Positions 40,313 through 48,171 of a stretch of DNA of 64,000 nucleotides are shown piece after piece. The first letter of the stretch is position 1. Each line of letters starts with the position of its first letter. Under the pieces are notes generated by a model. The model made no database searches and was not told the origin of the DNA. It worked only from the letters and a program-made list of their open reading frames with translations. The position numbers and the translations under genes are program-made. The stretch is from assembly GCF_013205025.1 (NCBI RefSeq), contig NZ_JABMLE010000004.1:608543-672542 (forward strand). The letters run 5' to 3'. This stretch comes from Rathayibacter sp. VKM Ac-2857. GTDB taxonomy: Bacteria > Actinomycetota > Actinomycetes > Actinomycetales > Microbacteriaceae.

Positions 40313-41347
40313 GTGGACCGCTCCGGCGAAGCGCCGACGCCTCCTCGTCCGCCGAGAGAGCTACCCGGTCGCCGCGCGACCATCCGCGACGTCGCCCGCG
40401 AGGCCGGCGTCTCGCGGCAGACGGTCACGCGCGCGATGAACGGCATGTCCGAGATCAGCGCCGCGACCCGCGAGCGGGTGCTCGCCGCGAGCGAGGCCCT
40501 GGGCTACGTCCCCAGCCGCTTCGCCGCCAACATGGCCCGGCAGAAGAGCATCGCGGTCGGCCTCGTGATCACCTCGCTGCGGAACCCGTACTACACCGAG
40601 CTCGCCGCCGATCTGCTCGAGGAGTTCGCCGCGCGCGGCTGGCAGGTCGTCGTCGTCGCCGAGACGAACGAGTCCGAGCAGCAGATCGTGGCCGACCTCG
40701 CCGCCCAGGTGGACGTCATCGTCGGCTACCTCGCCCGCGAGAGCCTCGAGTCGATCCGCCGGGCGGCGCGCGGCGTGCCGGTCCTGCTGATCGAGCGCGA
40801 CGCCGAGCTGCCCGGCGTGCACGCGATCGCCGTCGACTTCGCCCCCGGGATGCGCGCGCTCGTCGACGGACTGCGCGAGCGCGGGGCGCGCACCATCGGG
40901 ATGATCGACCACGCCGAGCCGGACGAGTACGCCCCGAGCGCGCGCCGGCTGCGGTTCGAGGAGTGCCTCGAGCCCGGCGAGGCCGTGCTGGTCACCGCCG
41001 GCGACGAGACCATCGCCGGTGGAGCCGACGCCTTCGGCGAGCTGATCGCCGCGCACCCCGAGGTCGACGCCGTCATCGCGTTCAACGACATGATGGCGCT
41101 CGGCGCCCTGCAGCGCGCGAGCCGGCTCGGGCTGAAGGTCCCCCGCGACGTCCGCATCGCCGGCATCGACGGCCTCAGTCTGGGCGCGGCGATGCTCCCG
41201 AGTCTCACCTCGCTCGCCATCGACCGGTCGCTCATCGCGCGCGCGGCGGCGCTGCGGCTGTCGGAGCTGCTCGCGCCGGGCGGTGCGGGCGCCGCGGACC
41301 CGATGACCGTCGTCACGCCGTGGCCCGAGTGGCGGGACAGCGCATGA
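40313..41347 (+). CDS. LacI family transcriptional regulator
   Basis: A 344-aa LacI-type repressor. HTH and hinge: ATIRDVAREAGVSRQTVTRA and GYVPSRFAANMARQKS, followed by a periplasmic-binding-type sugar domain (VGLVITSLRNPYYTELAADL, VDAVIAFNDMMALGALQRAS, RIAGIDGLSLGAAMLP). I choose GTG 40313 because GAGGG sits 5 bases before it; ATG 40277 and GTG 40301 are alternatives. An ~18-residue Pro/Arg-rich stretch precedes the HTH. Divergent from the importer operon whose promoter carries a double LacI site; the inducer is probably the imported sugar. Confidence 0.9.
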   Translation: MDRSGEAPTPPRPPRELPGRRATIRDVAREAGVSRQTVTRAMNGMSEISAATRERVLAASEALGYVPSRFAANMARQKSIAVGLVITSLRNPYYTELAADLLEEFAARGWQVVVVAETNESEQQIVADLAAQVDVIVGYLARESLESIRRAARGVPVLLIERDAELPGVHAIAVDFAPGMRALVDGLRERGARTIGMIDHAEPDEYAPSARRLRFEECLEPGEAVLVTAGDETIAGGADAFGELIAAHPEVDAVIAFNDMMALGALQRASRLGLKVPRDVRIAGIDGLSLGAAMLPSLTSLAIDRSLIARAAALRLSELLAPGGAGAADPMTVVTPWPEWRDSA

Positions 41348-41493
41348 GGATCTCGGCGGCCGGCCCGCGCTGGCACCGCCCCCGCGCCCGCGTCCTACCC
41401 GACAGTCGTCGGCGGGTCAACGCGGTCATCCCGATCCGCTCCGCTCCGTACTCTGAGGGCTCGGGCCGAGAGACCGCACGAGACGGAGGAACG

Positions 41494-41760
41494 ATGCTGC
41501 AGGTGACGGTGTCCGAGCGGACCTATCTGCTCGCCGCGGACGCGACGATGGAGCGGACGAAGCAGGCCGTGCTCGAGGCGATGCGCGCCGCCCCGGCGTT
41601 CCTCTCCCTCACGACGGTTCTCGGCGGTCAGGTCGAGGTCCTGCTCACCGCGACGAGCTCGGTCGTGCTCGAGCTGCACGACGAGGCGCCGCTCCCGACG
41701 TCGCCGCACTCGGACACGGCGCCCGACTACGACGACCTCTACGGCGTCGACTACCTCTGA
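41494..41760 (+). CDS. Small hypothetical protein, 88 aa
   Basis: An 88-aa protein starting MLQVTVSERTYLLAADATME, with a hydrophilic helix (RTKQAVLEAMRAAPAFLSLT), strands (QVEVLLTATSSVVLELHDEA) and an acidic Tyr-rich tail (DYDDLYGVDYL). GACGGAGGAACG is a strong ribosome binding site and TACTCT at 41449-41454 a possible -10. No signal or membrane segment. Family not recognised. Forty-one bases before the ATP-grasp gene, which has its own -10. Confidence 0.75.
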   Translation: MLQVTVSERTYLLAADATMERTKQAVLEAMRAAPAFLSLTTVLGGQVEVLLTATSSVVLELHDEAPLPTSPHSDTAPDYDDLYGVDYL

Positions 41761-41786
41761 CCCGAGGGAGTGTCGGAGGCCGGTCG

Positions 41787-41792
41787 TAGACT
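41787..41792 (+). promoter_or_regulatory. -10 hexamer TAGACT of the ATP-grasp gene
   Basis: TAGACT ends 9 bases before ATG 41802, giving an mRNA with a leader of only a few bases. Confidence 0.45.
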
Positions 41793-41801
41793 GACTCCCC
41801 C

Positions 41802-43091
41802 ATGCGCAGACACAGCCTGACCCCGCGTCCCGACTGGCGCGCCCGCTGCGACGAGGTCGGCTTCAGCTTCTACGACCTCCCCTCCGAGGGCGGCCGGCCC
41901 TACTGGAACGAGTCCGCGGCCTACGGCTTCACGCCCGCCGAGATCGAGCTGCTCGAGACGGCGACCCAGGAGCTCTTCGACCGCTGCATGGACGCCTGCG
42001 AGCACGTCGTCCGCGCCGGTCGCTTCGCCGAGTTCGGCATTCCGGAGCGCTTCCACGAGCTCGTCCGGACCTCCTGGGACGAGGACGATCCGACGGTCTA
42101 CGGGCGGTTCGACCTCGCCTACGACGGCGACCGCGCGGTGAAGCTGCTCGAGTTCAACGCCGACACCCCGACCTCGCTGGTCGAGACGGCCGCCGCCCAG
42201 TGGCAGTGGCTAGAGGAGACCCGCGGGCCCGAGGCCGACCAGTTCAACAGCCTGCACGAGCAGCTCGTCGAGCAGTGGCGGCACCTCCGCGTCGACCGCT
42301 GGCGCCTCGACGAGGGCGCGCGGCTGCACCTCGCCTCGCTGCACGACTCCGGCGACGGCGAGCTGATCGTCGAGGACGCGGACACCGTCGCCTACATGGC
42401 CGAGACCGCCGCCCAGGCCGGCTTCGACCCGAAGCTGATCTTCGTGGAGGACATCCGCTACGAGCTCGACGGCGCGGGCTTCCTCGACGCCGACGGCGAG
42501 CCGATCCGCCGGATCTTCAAGCTCTACCCGTGGGAGTGGATGCTCGGCGAGCAGTTCGGCGGGCTGCTGCTCGACCGCCGCGAGCGCACCCGCTGGGTCG
42601 AGCCGGCCTGGAAGCTGCTGCTCAGCAACAAGCAGCTGCTCGTGGTGCTCTGGGAGCTGTTCCCCGATCACCCGAACCTGCTCCCCGCCTCCGTCGAGCC
42701 GCTGACCGCCACGGCGCAGGTGCGCAAGCCCCGGCTCGGCCGCGAGGGCGCGAACGTCACGATCCTCGACGCCGACGGCGCGGTCGTCGCGGAGAACGGC
42801 GGCGCCTACGGCGAGGAGGGCTTCGTGCACCAGGCCCTCGCCGACCTCGCCCGCATCGACGGCCGGACGGTGGTGATCGGCAGCTGGATCGTCGGCGAGA
42901 CGCCGGCCGGCATCGACGTCCGCGAGACCGGCGGCCCGATCACGGGCGACCTGGCGGAGTTCGTGCCGCACTTCATCGAGCAGCCCGCCTTCGGCCACCC
43001 CGAGAGCGCGCGCCCGCAGGACGCGCGACCCCAGGACACGCGGGCCCAGGACACGCGGGCGACCCGCCCGCAGGACGAGGAGATGCGATGA
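41802..43091 (+). CDS. Glutathionylspermidine-synthase-like ATP-grasp enzyme (YgiC-like)
   Basis: A 429-aa amidoligase of the GSP_synth family. RRHSLTPRPDWRARCDEVGF and GGRPYWNESAAYGFTPAEIE are the typical start; VKLLEFNADTPTSLVETAA, FKLYPWEWMLGEQFGGLLLD and KPRLGREGANVTILDADG follow the ATP-grasp order. The family joins an amine to a carboxylate with ATP; YgiC lacks glutathionylspermidine synthase activity, so the substrate is open. The final ~25 residues are a degenerate PQDxR repeat (RPQDARPQDTRAQDTRATRP). ATGA overlap with the YgiB-like gene. Confidence 0.9.
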   Translation: MRRHSLTPRPDWRARCDEVGFSFYDLPSEGGRPYWNESAAYGFTPAEIELLETATQELFDRCMDACEHVVRAGRFAEFGIPERFHELVRTSWDEDDPTVYGRFDLAYDGDRAVKLLEFNADTPTSLVETAAAQWQWLEETRGPEADQFNSLHEQLVEQWRHLRVDRWRLDEGARLHLASLHDSGDGELIVEDADTVAYMAETAAQAGFDPKLIFVEDIRYELDGAGFLDADGEPIRRIFKLYPWEWMLGEQFGGLLLDRRERTRWVEPAWKLLLSNKQLLVVLWELFPDHPNLLPASVEPLTATAQVRKPRLGREGANVTILDADGAVVAENGGAYGEEGFVHQALADLARIDGRTVVIGSWIVGETPAGIDVRETGGPITGDLAEFVPHFIEQPAFGHPESARPQDARPQDTRAQDTRATRPQDEEMR

Positions 43092-43720
43092 CCACCCCCG
43101 ACGACCGGCCCCAGGACGCCCCCGAGGACTCCCCCGCCGGCGACCCGGGCACCACCCGCACCCGGCGCCGCTCCGGCGACGTCGGCATCAGCGGCATCGC
43201 CTCCAAGCGCCGCGGCCTCGTCATCGGCGGCGTCGTCGCGGTCGGCGTGCTCGGCCTCGCGGTCGCGCTCAACTCCGCGAGCCCCTCCACCGACGGCGTC
43301 GTCACCACCGGGGCCGACGGCCAGGACTACGTCATCCCCGAGAACGCCGAGCGCCCGGTCTACGCGAGCCGGGAGGACTGCCTGGCGGACGTCCGGGAGC
43401 AGATCGCGCAGCTGCAGGCCCAGGGCGAGGAGGTCGGCGACGATCCGGAGCAGCTCTGCGAGGCGACCGACGAGTACCGCGGCCACTACGCCGGCGGCTA
43501 CTGGATCGGCCCGCTGATCTTCGCGTCCTCGCGCTGGAACTCGACCCGCGCGACGAGCTGGGCGCCGGTCACGACGGGCGGCTTCGCGGCGCGCGGCGCG
43601 ACGCAGCCCGACGTGGTGCAGAAGGCGCCGGCCGGATCGACGCCGGGCACGAAGGCGACGCTCGCCGGCGGCTTCGGCGGCACGGGCAAGTCCGGCTTCG
43701 GCTCGACCGTCGGCGGCTGA
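43088..43720 (+). CDS. YgiB-like (DUF1190) protein with Gly-rich C-terminus
   Basis: A 210-aa protein co-translated with the YgiC-like ligase, matching the ygiB-ygiC pairing of E. coli. A charged N-terminus is followed by one membrane helix (GLVIGGVVAVGVLGLAVAL), placing ~145 residues outside. These include two cysteines, YASREDCLADVREQI and EQLCEATDEYRGHYAGGYW, and a tail ending GGFGGTGKSGFGSTVGG. The GG end and its partner ligase invite the guess that the tail is modified, but this is unproven. Confidence 0.88.
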   Translation: MTTPDDRPQDAPEDSPAGDPGTTRTRRRSGDVGISGIASKRRGLVIGGVVAVGVLGLAVALNSASPSTDGVVTTGADGQDYVIPENAERPVYASREDCLADVREQIAQLQAQGEEVGDDPEQLCEATDEYRGHYAGGYWIGPLIFASSRWNSTRATSWAPVTTGGFAARGATQPDVVQKAPAGSTPGTKATLAGGFGGTGKSGFGSTVGG

Positions 43721-43739
43721 CCCGCGGCTCCGGGAGGAG

Positions 43740-44318
43740 TCAGCGGCGCGCGTCGCGGAGCAGATCCAGCGAGGCCCGCACGTCGCGGCGCACGTCCTTG
43801 TCGGGGTCGCGGAGCATCGCGGTCAGGGTCTGCTCGACGCTCGCCGCGAACTCGCCCTTCGCGTCGCGTCCCGAGCCGATCCCGGCGACGGCCGCGGCGA
43901 CCAGGGCCCGGGCGCCGGCCGCGCGCACCCGCGCGTGCTCGTCCGTGGTGAGCCGCGCGAGCTTCTTCTGCCCGCCGATGACCCGCTCGGCGCAGACCCG
44001 CGCGCACATCTCGCGGACGCGCCAGGCCGGGTTGGCCAGGCCGGCGACGACCGCATCGGCCGCGGTGTCGTCCCAGACGTAGAGCAGGGCGCGCGCGCCC
44101 CAGAGCTCGGGCCAGTACAGCGAGGGCGCACCCTGCAGGACGCCCGCCGCGTGCTCGCCGCCGACGGTGAGCAGGAACGCCTCGCCCTCGTAGCCGCCGG
44201 TCAGCAGCGCGGCCGAGCGCAGGGCGACCGCGCGCTCGCCCTCGCGGGCGACCTGGGCGCGCAGGCGCTCCTCGAGAGGATCGGTGAGGGTGACGGAGGG
44301 TTCGCTGTCGGATGCCAT
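43740..44318 (-). CDS. HEAT-repeat-like protein
   Basis: A 192-aa all-helical protein. Helical pairs of HEAT type: AADAVVAGLANPAWRVREMC, RLTTDEHARVRAAGARALVA, and TAMLRDPDKDVRRDVRASLD, each with the conserved D/N-P-x-x-x-V-R turn. No catalytic motif or signal peptide. Minus-strand TACGCT at 44328-44333 lies 9 bases before the ATG. It converges on the YgiB-like gene with 19 bases between. Probably a protein-binding scaffold; role unknown. Confidence 0.8.
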   Translation of the reverse strand: MASDSEPSVTLTDPLEERLRAQVAREGERAVALRSAALLTGGYEGEAFLLTVGGEHAAGVLQGAPSLYWPELWGARALLYVWDDTAADAVVAGLANPAWRVREMCARVCAERVIGGQKKLARLTTDEHARVRAAGARALVAAAVAGIGSGRDAKGEFAASVEQTLTAMLRDPDKDVRRDVRASLDLLRDARR

Positions 44319-44387
44319 AGGGCCACCAGCGTAGTCGTGGCGCCGTCCTCCCCGGCGAGGGGGATGCGGCGGGCCGAGCGCCGTCGC

Positions 44388-44393
44388 TAGCGT
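44388..44393 (+). promoter_or_regulatory. -10 hexamer TAGCGT of the lipoprotein gene
   Basis: TAGCGT ends 6 bases before ATG 44400: leaderless spacing. Confidence 0.5.
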
Positions 44394-44399
44394 GGCGGG

Positions 44400-44999
44400 A
44401 TGTCACGAATCACGCGCCACGGCGCTCCCGCGCGCCTCGGCGCCACCGCCACCACCGCCACCGCAGCCGCCCTCCTCGTCCTCCTCGCCGGCTGCTCCTC
44501 CCCCGCCGGCGACTCCGGCAGCGACGCCGACACGATCGACACCGCCGCGGCGACCGGCGACACGATCTCCGGCGACGGCTACTCCTACTCCGTGCCCGAG
44601 GGCTGGGGCGCCCCCGACGCCGACCCCGCGACCATGGGCGCGGACACCCTCGCCGCCGATCTGACCGACACCGACGGCTTCGCCGACAACGTGAACGTCG
44701 TGCTGAGCCCCGCCGGCGAGGTCTCCGCCGAGCAGGTCGAGGGCGCCGGGGTCACCGAGCTCGAGAACGCCGGGGCCACCGACGTCGAGGCGAACGACCG
44801 CGTCGTCGTCGCGGGAGCCGAATCCGCGCACCTCAGCGCGAACCTCACCGCGTCGGGCACCACCTACGCCGTCGAGCAGTACTACGTCACCGACGACGGG
44901 CAGACCTACGTCGTCACCTTCTCCTTCAGCCCCACCGTGGACGACGACCAGCGCGAGGCCGTCGCCGAGTCGGTCCTCGCCTCCTGGGCCTGGGCCTGA
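44400..44999 (+). CDS. Secreted lipoprotein, DcrB/LpqN-like
   Basis: A 199-aa lipoprotein: signal core TATAAALLVLLAGC (lipobox LAGC, Cys about residue 32), acidic linker, then a ~145-residue domain of the PsbP/DcrB-like layout (YSYSVPEGWGAPDADPATMG, NVVLSPAGEVSAEQVEGAGV, VEQYYVTDDGQTYVVTFSFS, EAVAESVLASWAW). Such domains occur in mycobacterial LpqN and other surface lipoproteins of unclear role. Monocistronic, 42 bases from the convergent TetR gene. Confidence 0.85.
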   Translation: MSRITRHGAPARLGATATTATAAALLVLLAGCSSPAGDSGSDADTIDTAAATGDTISGDGYSYSVPEGWGAPDADPATMGADTLAADLTDTDGFADNVNVVLSPAGEVSAEQVEGAGVTELENAGATDVEANDRVVVAGAESAHLSANLTASGTTYAVEQYYVTDDGQTYVVTFSFSPTVDDDQREAVAESVLASWAWA

Positions 45000-45041
45000 T
45001 CTCGGGCCTGATCGTGAAGTGACCCTGCTCCGGCCGTCGCC

Positions 45042-45617
45042 TCAGCCGCGCGGCCGGAGCAGGAAGTCGACGTGCCCGAGCACGGACGCCGCGACCAGCG
45101 GCCGGCGCCCGACGACGGGCAGGACGATCGCCCCGAGGATCGAGAGCCCCAGCTCGTCGACCGGGGCGTCGGCCGGCAGCTGCCCGGCCTCGACGGCCTT
45201 CGCGAAGCGGTCCGAGAGCGTCTGGTCGACGCCGAACGCGCGGCCCAGGCGCTCCCCCACCGCGGCGTCCTCCGCGCCGGCCGCGATCAGCGAGCGGACG
45301 AGCGACGCGCCCGTCTCCGTGCCCGCGAGCTCCAGGATCGGCGCGAGCCAGACCCCGAGATCGCGGCGGAGGTCGCCGGTGTCCGGGAGCTGCACCTCGA
45401 TCGCCACGAGCCGGCCCTCGATCATGCAGTCCGCGATCAGCGCGCCGCGGGAGGGCCACCACCGGTAGACGGTCTGCTTGGAGACCCCGGCGTCCTTCGC
45501 GATGCCCTCCATCGTGAGGTGATCCCAGCCCCGCCGCAGGAACAGCCGCGCGGTCGCCTCGAGGACCGACTCGCGGGCCGCGGCGCTGCGGACGGGTCCG
45601 CTCCGATGCTCCGTCAT
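45042..45617 (-). CDS. TetR family regulator of the MMPL transporter
   Basis: A 191-aa TetR protein: RESVLEATARLFLRRGWDHL and MEGIAKDAGVSKQTVYRWWP make up the HTH; the C-terminal domain (TGASLVRSLIAAGAEDAAVG) is of the TetR_C_11 kind. Divergent from the MMPL gene with an inverted repeat over the shared promoter, so it almost certainly represses it. Leaderless, with minus-strand TACGCT 6 bases before the ATG. The open frame that continues past 45617 is antisense to MMPL and not real. Confidence 0.92.
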   Translation of the reverse strand: MTEHRSGPVRSAAARESVLEATARLFLRRGWDHLTMEGIAKDAGVSKQTVYRWWPSRGALIADCMIEGRLVAIEVQLPDTGDLRRDLGVWLAPILELAGTETGASLVRSLIAAGAEDAAVGERLGRAFGVDQTLSDRFAKAVEAGQLPADAPVDELGLSILGAIVLPVVGRRPLVAASVLGHVDFLLRPRG

Positions 45618-45623
45618 GCGACG

Positions 45624-45629
45624 AGCGTA
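45624..45629 (-). promoter_or_regulatory. -10 hexamer TACGCT of the TetR gene
   Basis: Minus-strand TACGCT, 6 bases before the start codon at 45617. Confidence 0.5.
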
Positions 45630-45635
45630 CAGCGA

Positions 45636-45666
45636 CGCTAGACGAGACGTACCGTATGATCTAGCG
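45636..45666. promoter_or_regulatory. Candidate TetR operator over the MMPL promoter
   Basis: Perfect 7-bp inverted repeat CGCTAGA (45636-45642) / TCTAGCG (45660-45666). The right arm abuts TATGAT (45655-45660), a near-consensus -10 for the MMPL gene. Binding here would shut off both divergent genes. Confidence 0.6.
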
Positions 45667-45698
45667 ACCACTGCCACCGCCTCTCGTCTGGAGCTCTC

Positions 45699-48149
45699 TT
45701 GGCCTCCCTGCTCTTCCGTCTGGGCACCTTCGCCGCTCGTCGCGCGTGGGCGGTGATCGTCGCCTGGGTCGTGATCCTCGGAGTCTCCGTGGGCGCCTTC
45801 CTCGCGGTCGGCGGCTCGCTGACCAACAGCTTCGACATCCCCGGCACCGCGTCCGGCGCCGTCACCGACCAGCTGGCCGAGAAGCTGCCCGACACCGCCG
45901 GCGGCACGGGCACCGTCGTCTACCGCAGTGCCGACGGCTCGGCGCTGACGGCGGAGCAGGAGTCGGCGATCTCCGCGCTGGCCGCCTCTGCCGCCGATCT
46001 GGAGGGCGTCGCCGCGGTCGTCGATCCCTTCGCCGCGCGCCAGTCGCAGCTCGACGGCGCGCAGCAGCTCGCCGACGGCCGGGCCCAGCTGCAGGCCGGC
46101 CAGGAGCAGCTCGACGCCGGGCAGGCCCAGCTCGACGCGGGGCAGGCGCAGCTCACCGCGGCCCGCGAGCAGGCCGTCGCCGCGGGCATCCCGGCCGAGC
46201 AGCTCGCCACGCTCGACGCGCAGCAGGCCGAGCTCACCGCGCAGCAGGCCGCCCTCGACGCCTCGCGCACCGAGCTCGAGGCCGGCGCGGCCCCGCTCGA
46301 CCAGGGCGAGGAGCTCCTCGCCCTCGCGGACGGCATCGGCGTCGTCTCGGCGGACGGCTCGACCGCCATCGTCAACGTCTCCTTCACCGAGCCGCGCCTC
46401 GAGCTCCCGGAGGAGGTCAAGCAGGGCGTCATCGACCACTTCGAGTCCGCGCCGGTCGCCGGGGCCGACGTCAGCTTCGCGACCGACCTCGCCCAGGGCG
46501 TCCCGCAGATCTTCGGCGTCGGCGAGGCGATCGGCCTCGTCTTCGCCGGCGTGGTGCTGATCGTGATGCTCGGCTCGCTCGTCGCGGCCGCGCTCCCGAT
46601 CGTCACCGCGCTCGTCGGCGTCGGCGTCGGCGTCACCGCCTCGCTCTCCTTCTCCGGCGTCATCGACATGGCCTCGGTCACCCCGGTCCTCGGCGTGATG
46701 CTCGGTCTCGCGGTCGGGATCGACTACTCCCTCTTCATCGTCAACCGGCACCGCAAGCAGCTGCTCTCGGGCGTCGAGGTGCGGGAGTCGATCGGCCTCG
46801 CCAACGGCACCTCCGGCACCGCCGTCGTCTTCGCCGGCTCGACCGTCGTCGTCGCGCTGCTCGCCCTCAACGTCACCGGCATCCCGTTCCTGGGCCTGAT
46901 GGGGACGGTCGGCGCGGTCTGCGTCGCGGTCGCCGTGCTGATCGCGGTCACCCTCGCCCCGGCGATCCTCGGACTGCTCGGCACCCGGCTGCTGCGCCGC
47001 AAGGCCCGCACGGCCGTCGTGCACCACGCGGCGGCGAAGACGGTCGCGCCGATGTCGACCCTGCGCGCGGTCCTCACCGTCGTCGGCACCGTCGCCGTGC
47101 TCCTCGTCATCGCGATCCCCGCGCTCTCGATGCGCCTCGGCCTGCCGGACGGCGCGAGCGAGCCGGAGGGCTCCACGAGCGCCCGCACCTTCGAGATCGT
47201 CGGCGACGAGTTCGGCGCCGGAGCCAACGGCCCGCTGCTCGTCACCGCGACGGTCCCCGGCGGGGTCGCCGACGACGCGCTGCTCGCCACCCAGGTCGAC
47301 GTCGCCCGCACCATCGCCGAGCAGGACGACGTCGTCGCGGTGGCGCCCGTCGCCGCCTCCGAGGACGGCACCCTGCTCGCCTTCCAGGTGCTGCCGACCG
47401 ACGGCCCGAACAGTGCCTCGACCGAGGCTCTCGTGCAGGACCTGCGCGCGCTGCCGCCGGTCGACGACGACATCGTCCTCGGCGTCGCCGGCCAGGCGGC
47501 CACCAACATCGACATCTCCGAGGGGCTGAACGACGTCCTGCCGACCTATCTCGCGGTCGTCGTCGGACTCTCGCTGCTGATCATGATCCTGGTGTTCCGC
47601 TCGCTCCTCGTGCCGCTGATCGCGACGGGCGGCTTCATCCTGTCGCTCTTCGCGACCTACGGGCTGATCGTCGCGGTCTTCCAGTTCGGCTGGGGCGCCG
47701 ATCTGATCGGACTGCACTCGACCGGGCCGATCCTGAGCTTCCTGCCGGTGATCCTGGTCGGGATCCTGTTCGGGCTGGCGATGGACTACCAGCTGTTCCT
47801 CGCCTCGGGGATGCGCGAGGCCTACGTGCACGGCGCGAACGCGCGGCTCGCCGTCGCCCAGGGCTTCCAGGCCGGCAAGGCGGTCGTGATCGCCGCGGCG
47901 CTGATCATGGTGGCGGTCTTCGGCGGCTTCATCTTCTCGGAGTCGACCATCATCCGCTCGATGGGCTTCGGCCTCGCCTTCGGCGTCCTGCTCGACGCGT
48001 TCGTCGTGCGGATGCTGCTGATGCCGGCGCTGATGCACCTGCTCGGCCGCTCCGCCTGGTGGCTCCCCCGCTGGCTCGACCGGCTCCTGCTGGACGTCGA
48101 CCTGGAGGGCGCCGCGCTCGAGCGGACGCACCCGCACCCGCACAGCTGA
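45699..48149 (+). CDS. MMPL/RND family transporter
   Basis: An 816-aa MMPL transporter with 11-12 membrane helices in two halves. First helix AWAVIVAWVVILGVSVGAFL; central GVGVGVTASLSFSGVIDMAS and AVGIDYSLFIVNRHRKQLL (the GxxxDYxxF motif carrying the proton-relay Asp-Tyr pair), repeated as LFGLAMDYQLFLASGMREAY in the second half. The first outer loop holds a coiled coil of about five heptads (AGQEQLDAGQAQLDAGQ), encoded by 21-bp repeats at ~46086-46155. Substrates of the family are lipids or hydrophobic drugs. TTG start at 45699 with GGAG 8 bases upstream. Confidence 0.92.
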   Translation: MASLLFRLGTFAARRAWAVIVAWVVILGVSVGAFLAVGGSLTNSFDIPGTASGAVTDQLAEKLPDTAGGTGTVVYRSADGSALTAEQESAISALAASAADLEGVAAVVDPFAARQSQLDGAQQLADGRAQLQAGQEQLDAGQAQLDAGQAQLTAAREQAVAAGIPAEQLATLDAQQAELTAQQAALDASRTELEAGAAPLDQGEELLALADGIGVVSADGSTAIVNVSFTEPRLELPEEVKQGVIDHFESAPVAGADVSFATDLAQGVPQIFGVGEAIGLVFAGVVLIVMLGSLVAAALPIVTALVGVGVGVTASLSFSGVIDMASVTPVLGVMLGLAVGIDYSLFIVNRHRKQLLSGVEVRESIGLANGTSGTAVVFAGSTVVVALLALNVTGIPFLGLMGTVGAVCVAVAVLIAVTLAPAILGLLGTRLLRRKARTAVVHHAAAKTVAPMSTLRAVLTVVGTVAVLLVIAIPALSMRLGLPDGASEPEGSTSARTFEIVGDEFGAGANGPLLVTATVPGGVADDALLATQVDVARTIAEQDDVVAVAPVAASEDGTLLAFQVLPTDGPNSASTEALVQDLRALPPVDDDIVLGVAGQAATNIDISEGLNDVLPTYLAVVVGLSLLIMILVFRSLLVPLIATGGFILSLFATYGLIVAVFQFGWGADLIGLHSTGPILSFLPVILVGILFGLAMDYQLFLASGMREAYVHGANARLAVAQGFQAGKAVVIAAALIMVAVFGGFIFSESTIIRSMGFGLAFGVLLDAFVVRMLLMPALMHLLGRSAWWLPRWLDRLLLDVDLEGAALERTHPHPHS

Positions 48150-48159
48150 GCCCCGCGGC

Positions 48160-48165
48160 TAGATT
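48160..48165 (+). promoter_or_regulatory. -10 hexamer TAGATT of the histidine kinase gene
   Basis: TAGATT ends 6 bases before ATG 48172: leaderless spacing, 11 bases after the MMPL stop. Confidence 0.5.
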
Positions 48166-48171
48166 GGCGGG

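Noticed and set aside
46086..46155. 21-bp tandem repeats in the MMPL gene as a selfish repeat
   Set aside because: They are in frame and encode heptads of a coiled coil in the expected extracellular loop.
45618..48143. Upstream extension of the TetR frame through the whole MMPL gene (1033 codons)
   Set aside because: The extension is antisense to a clear transporter; the TetR fold begins at 45617 with its own -10.
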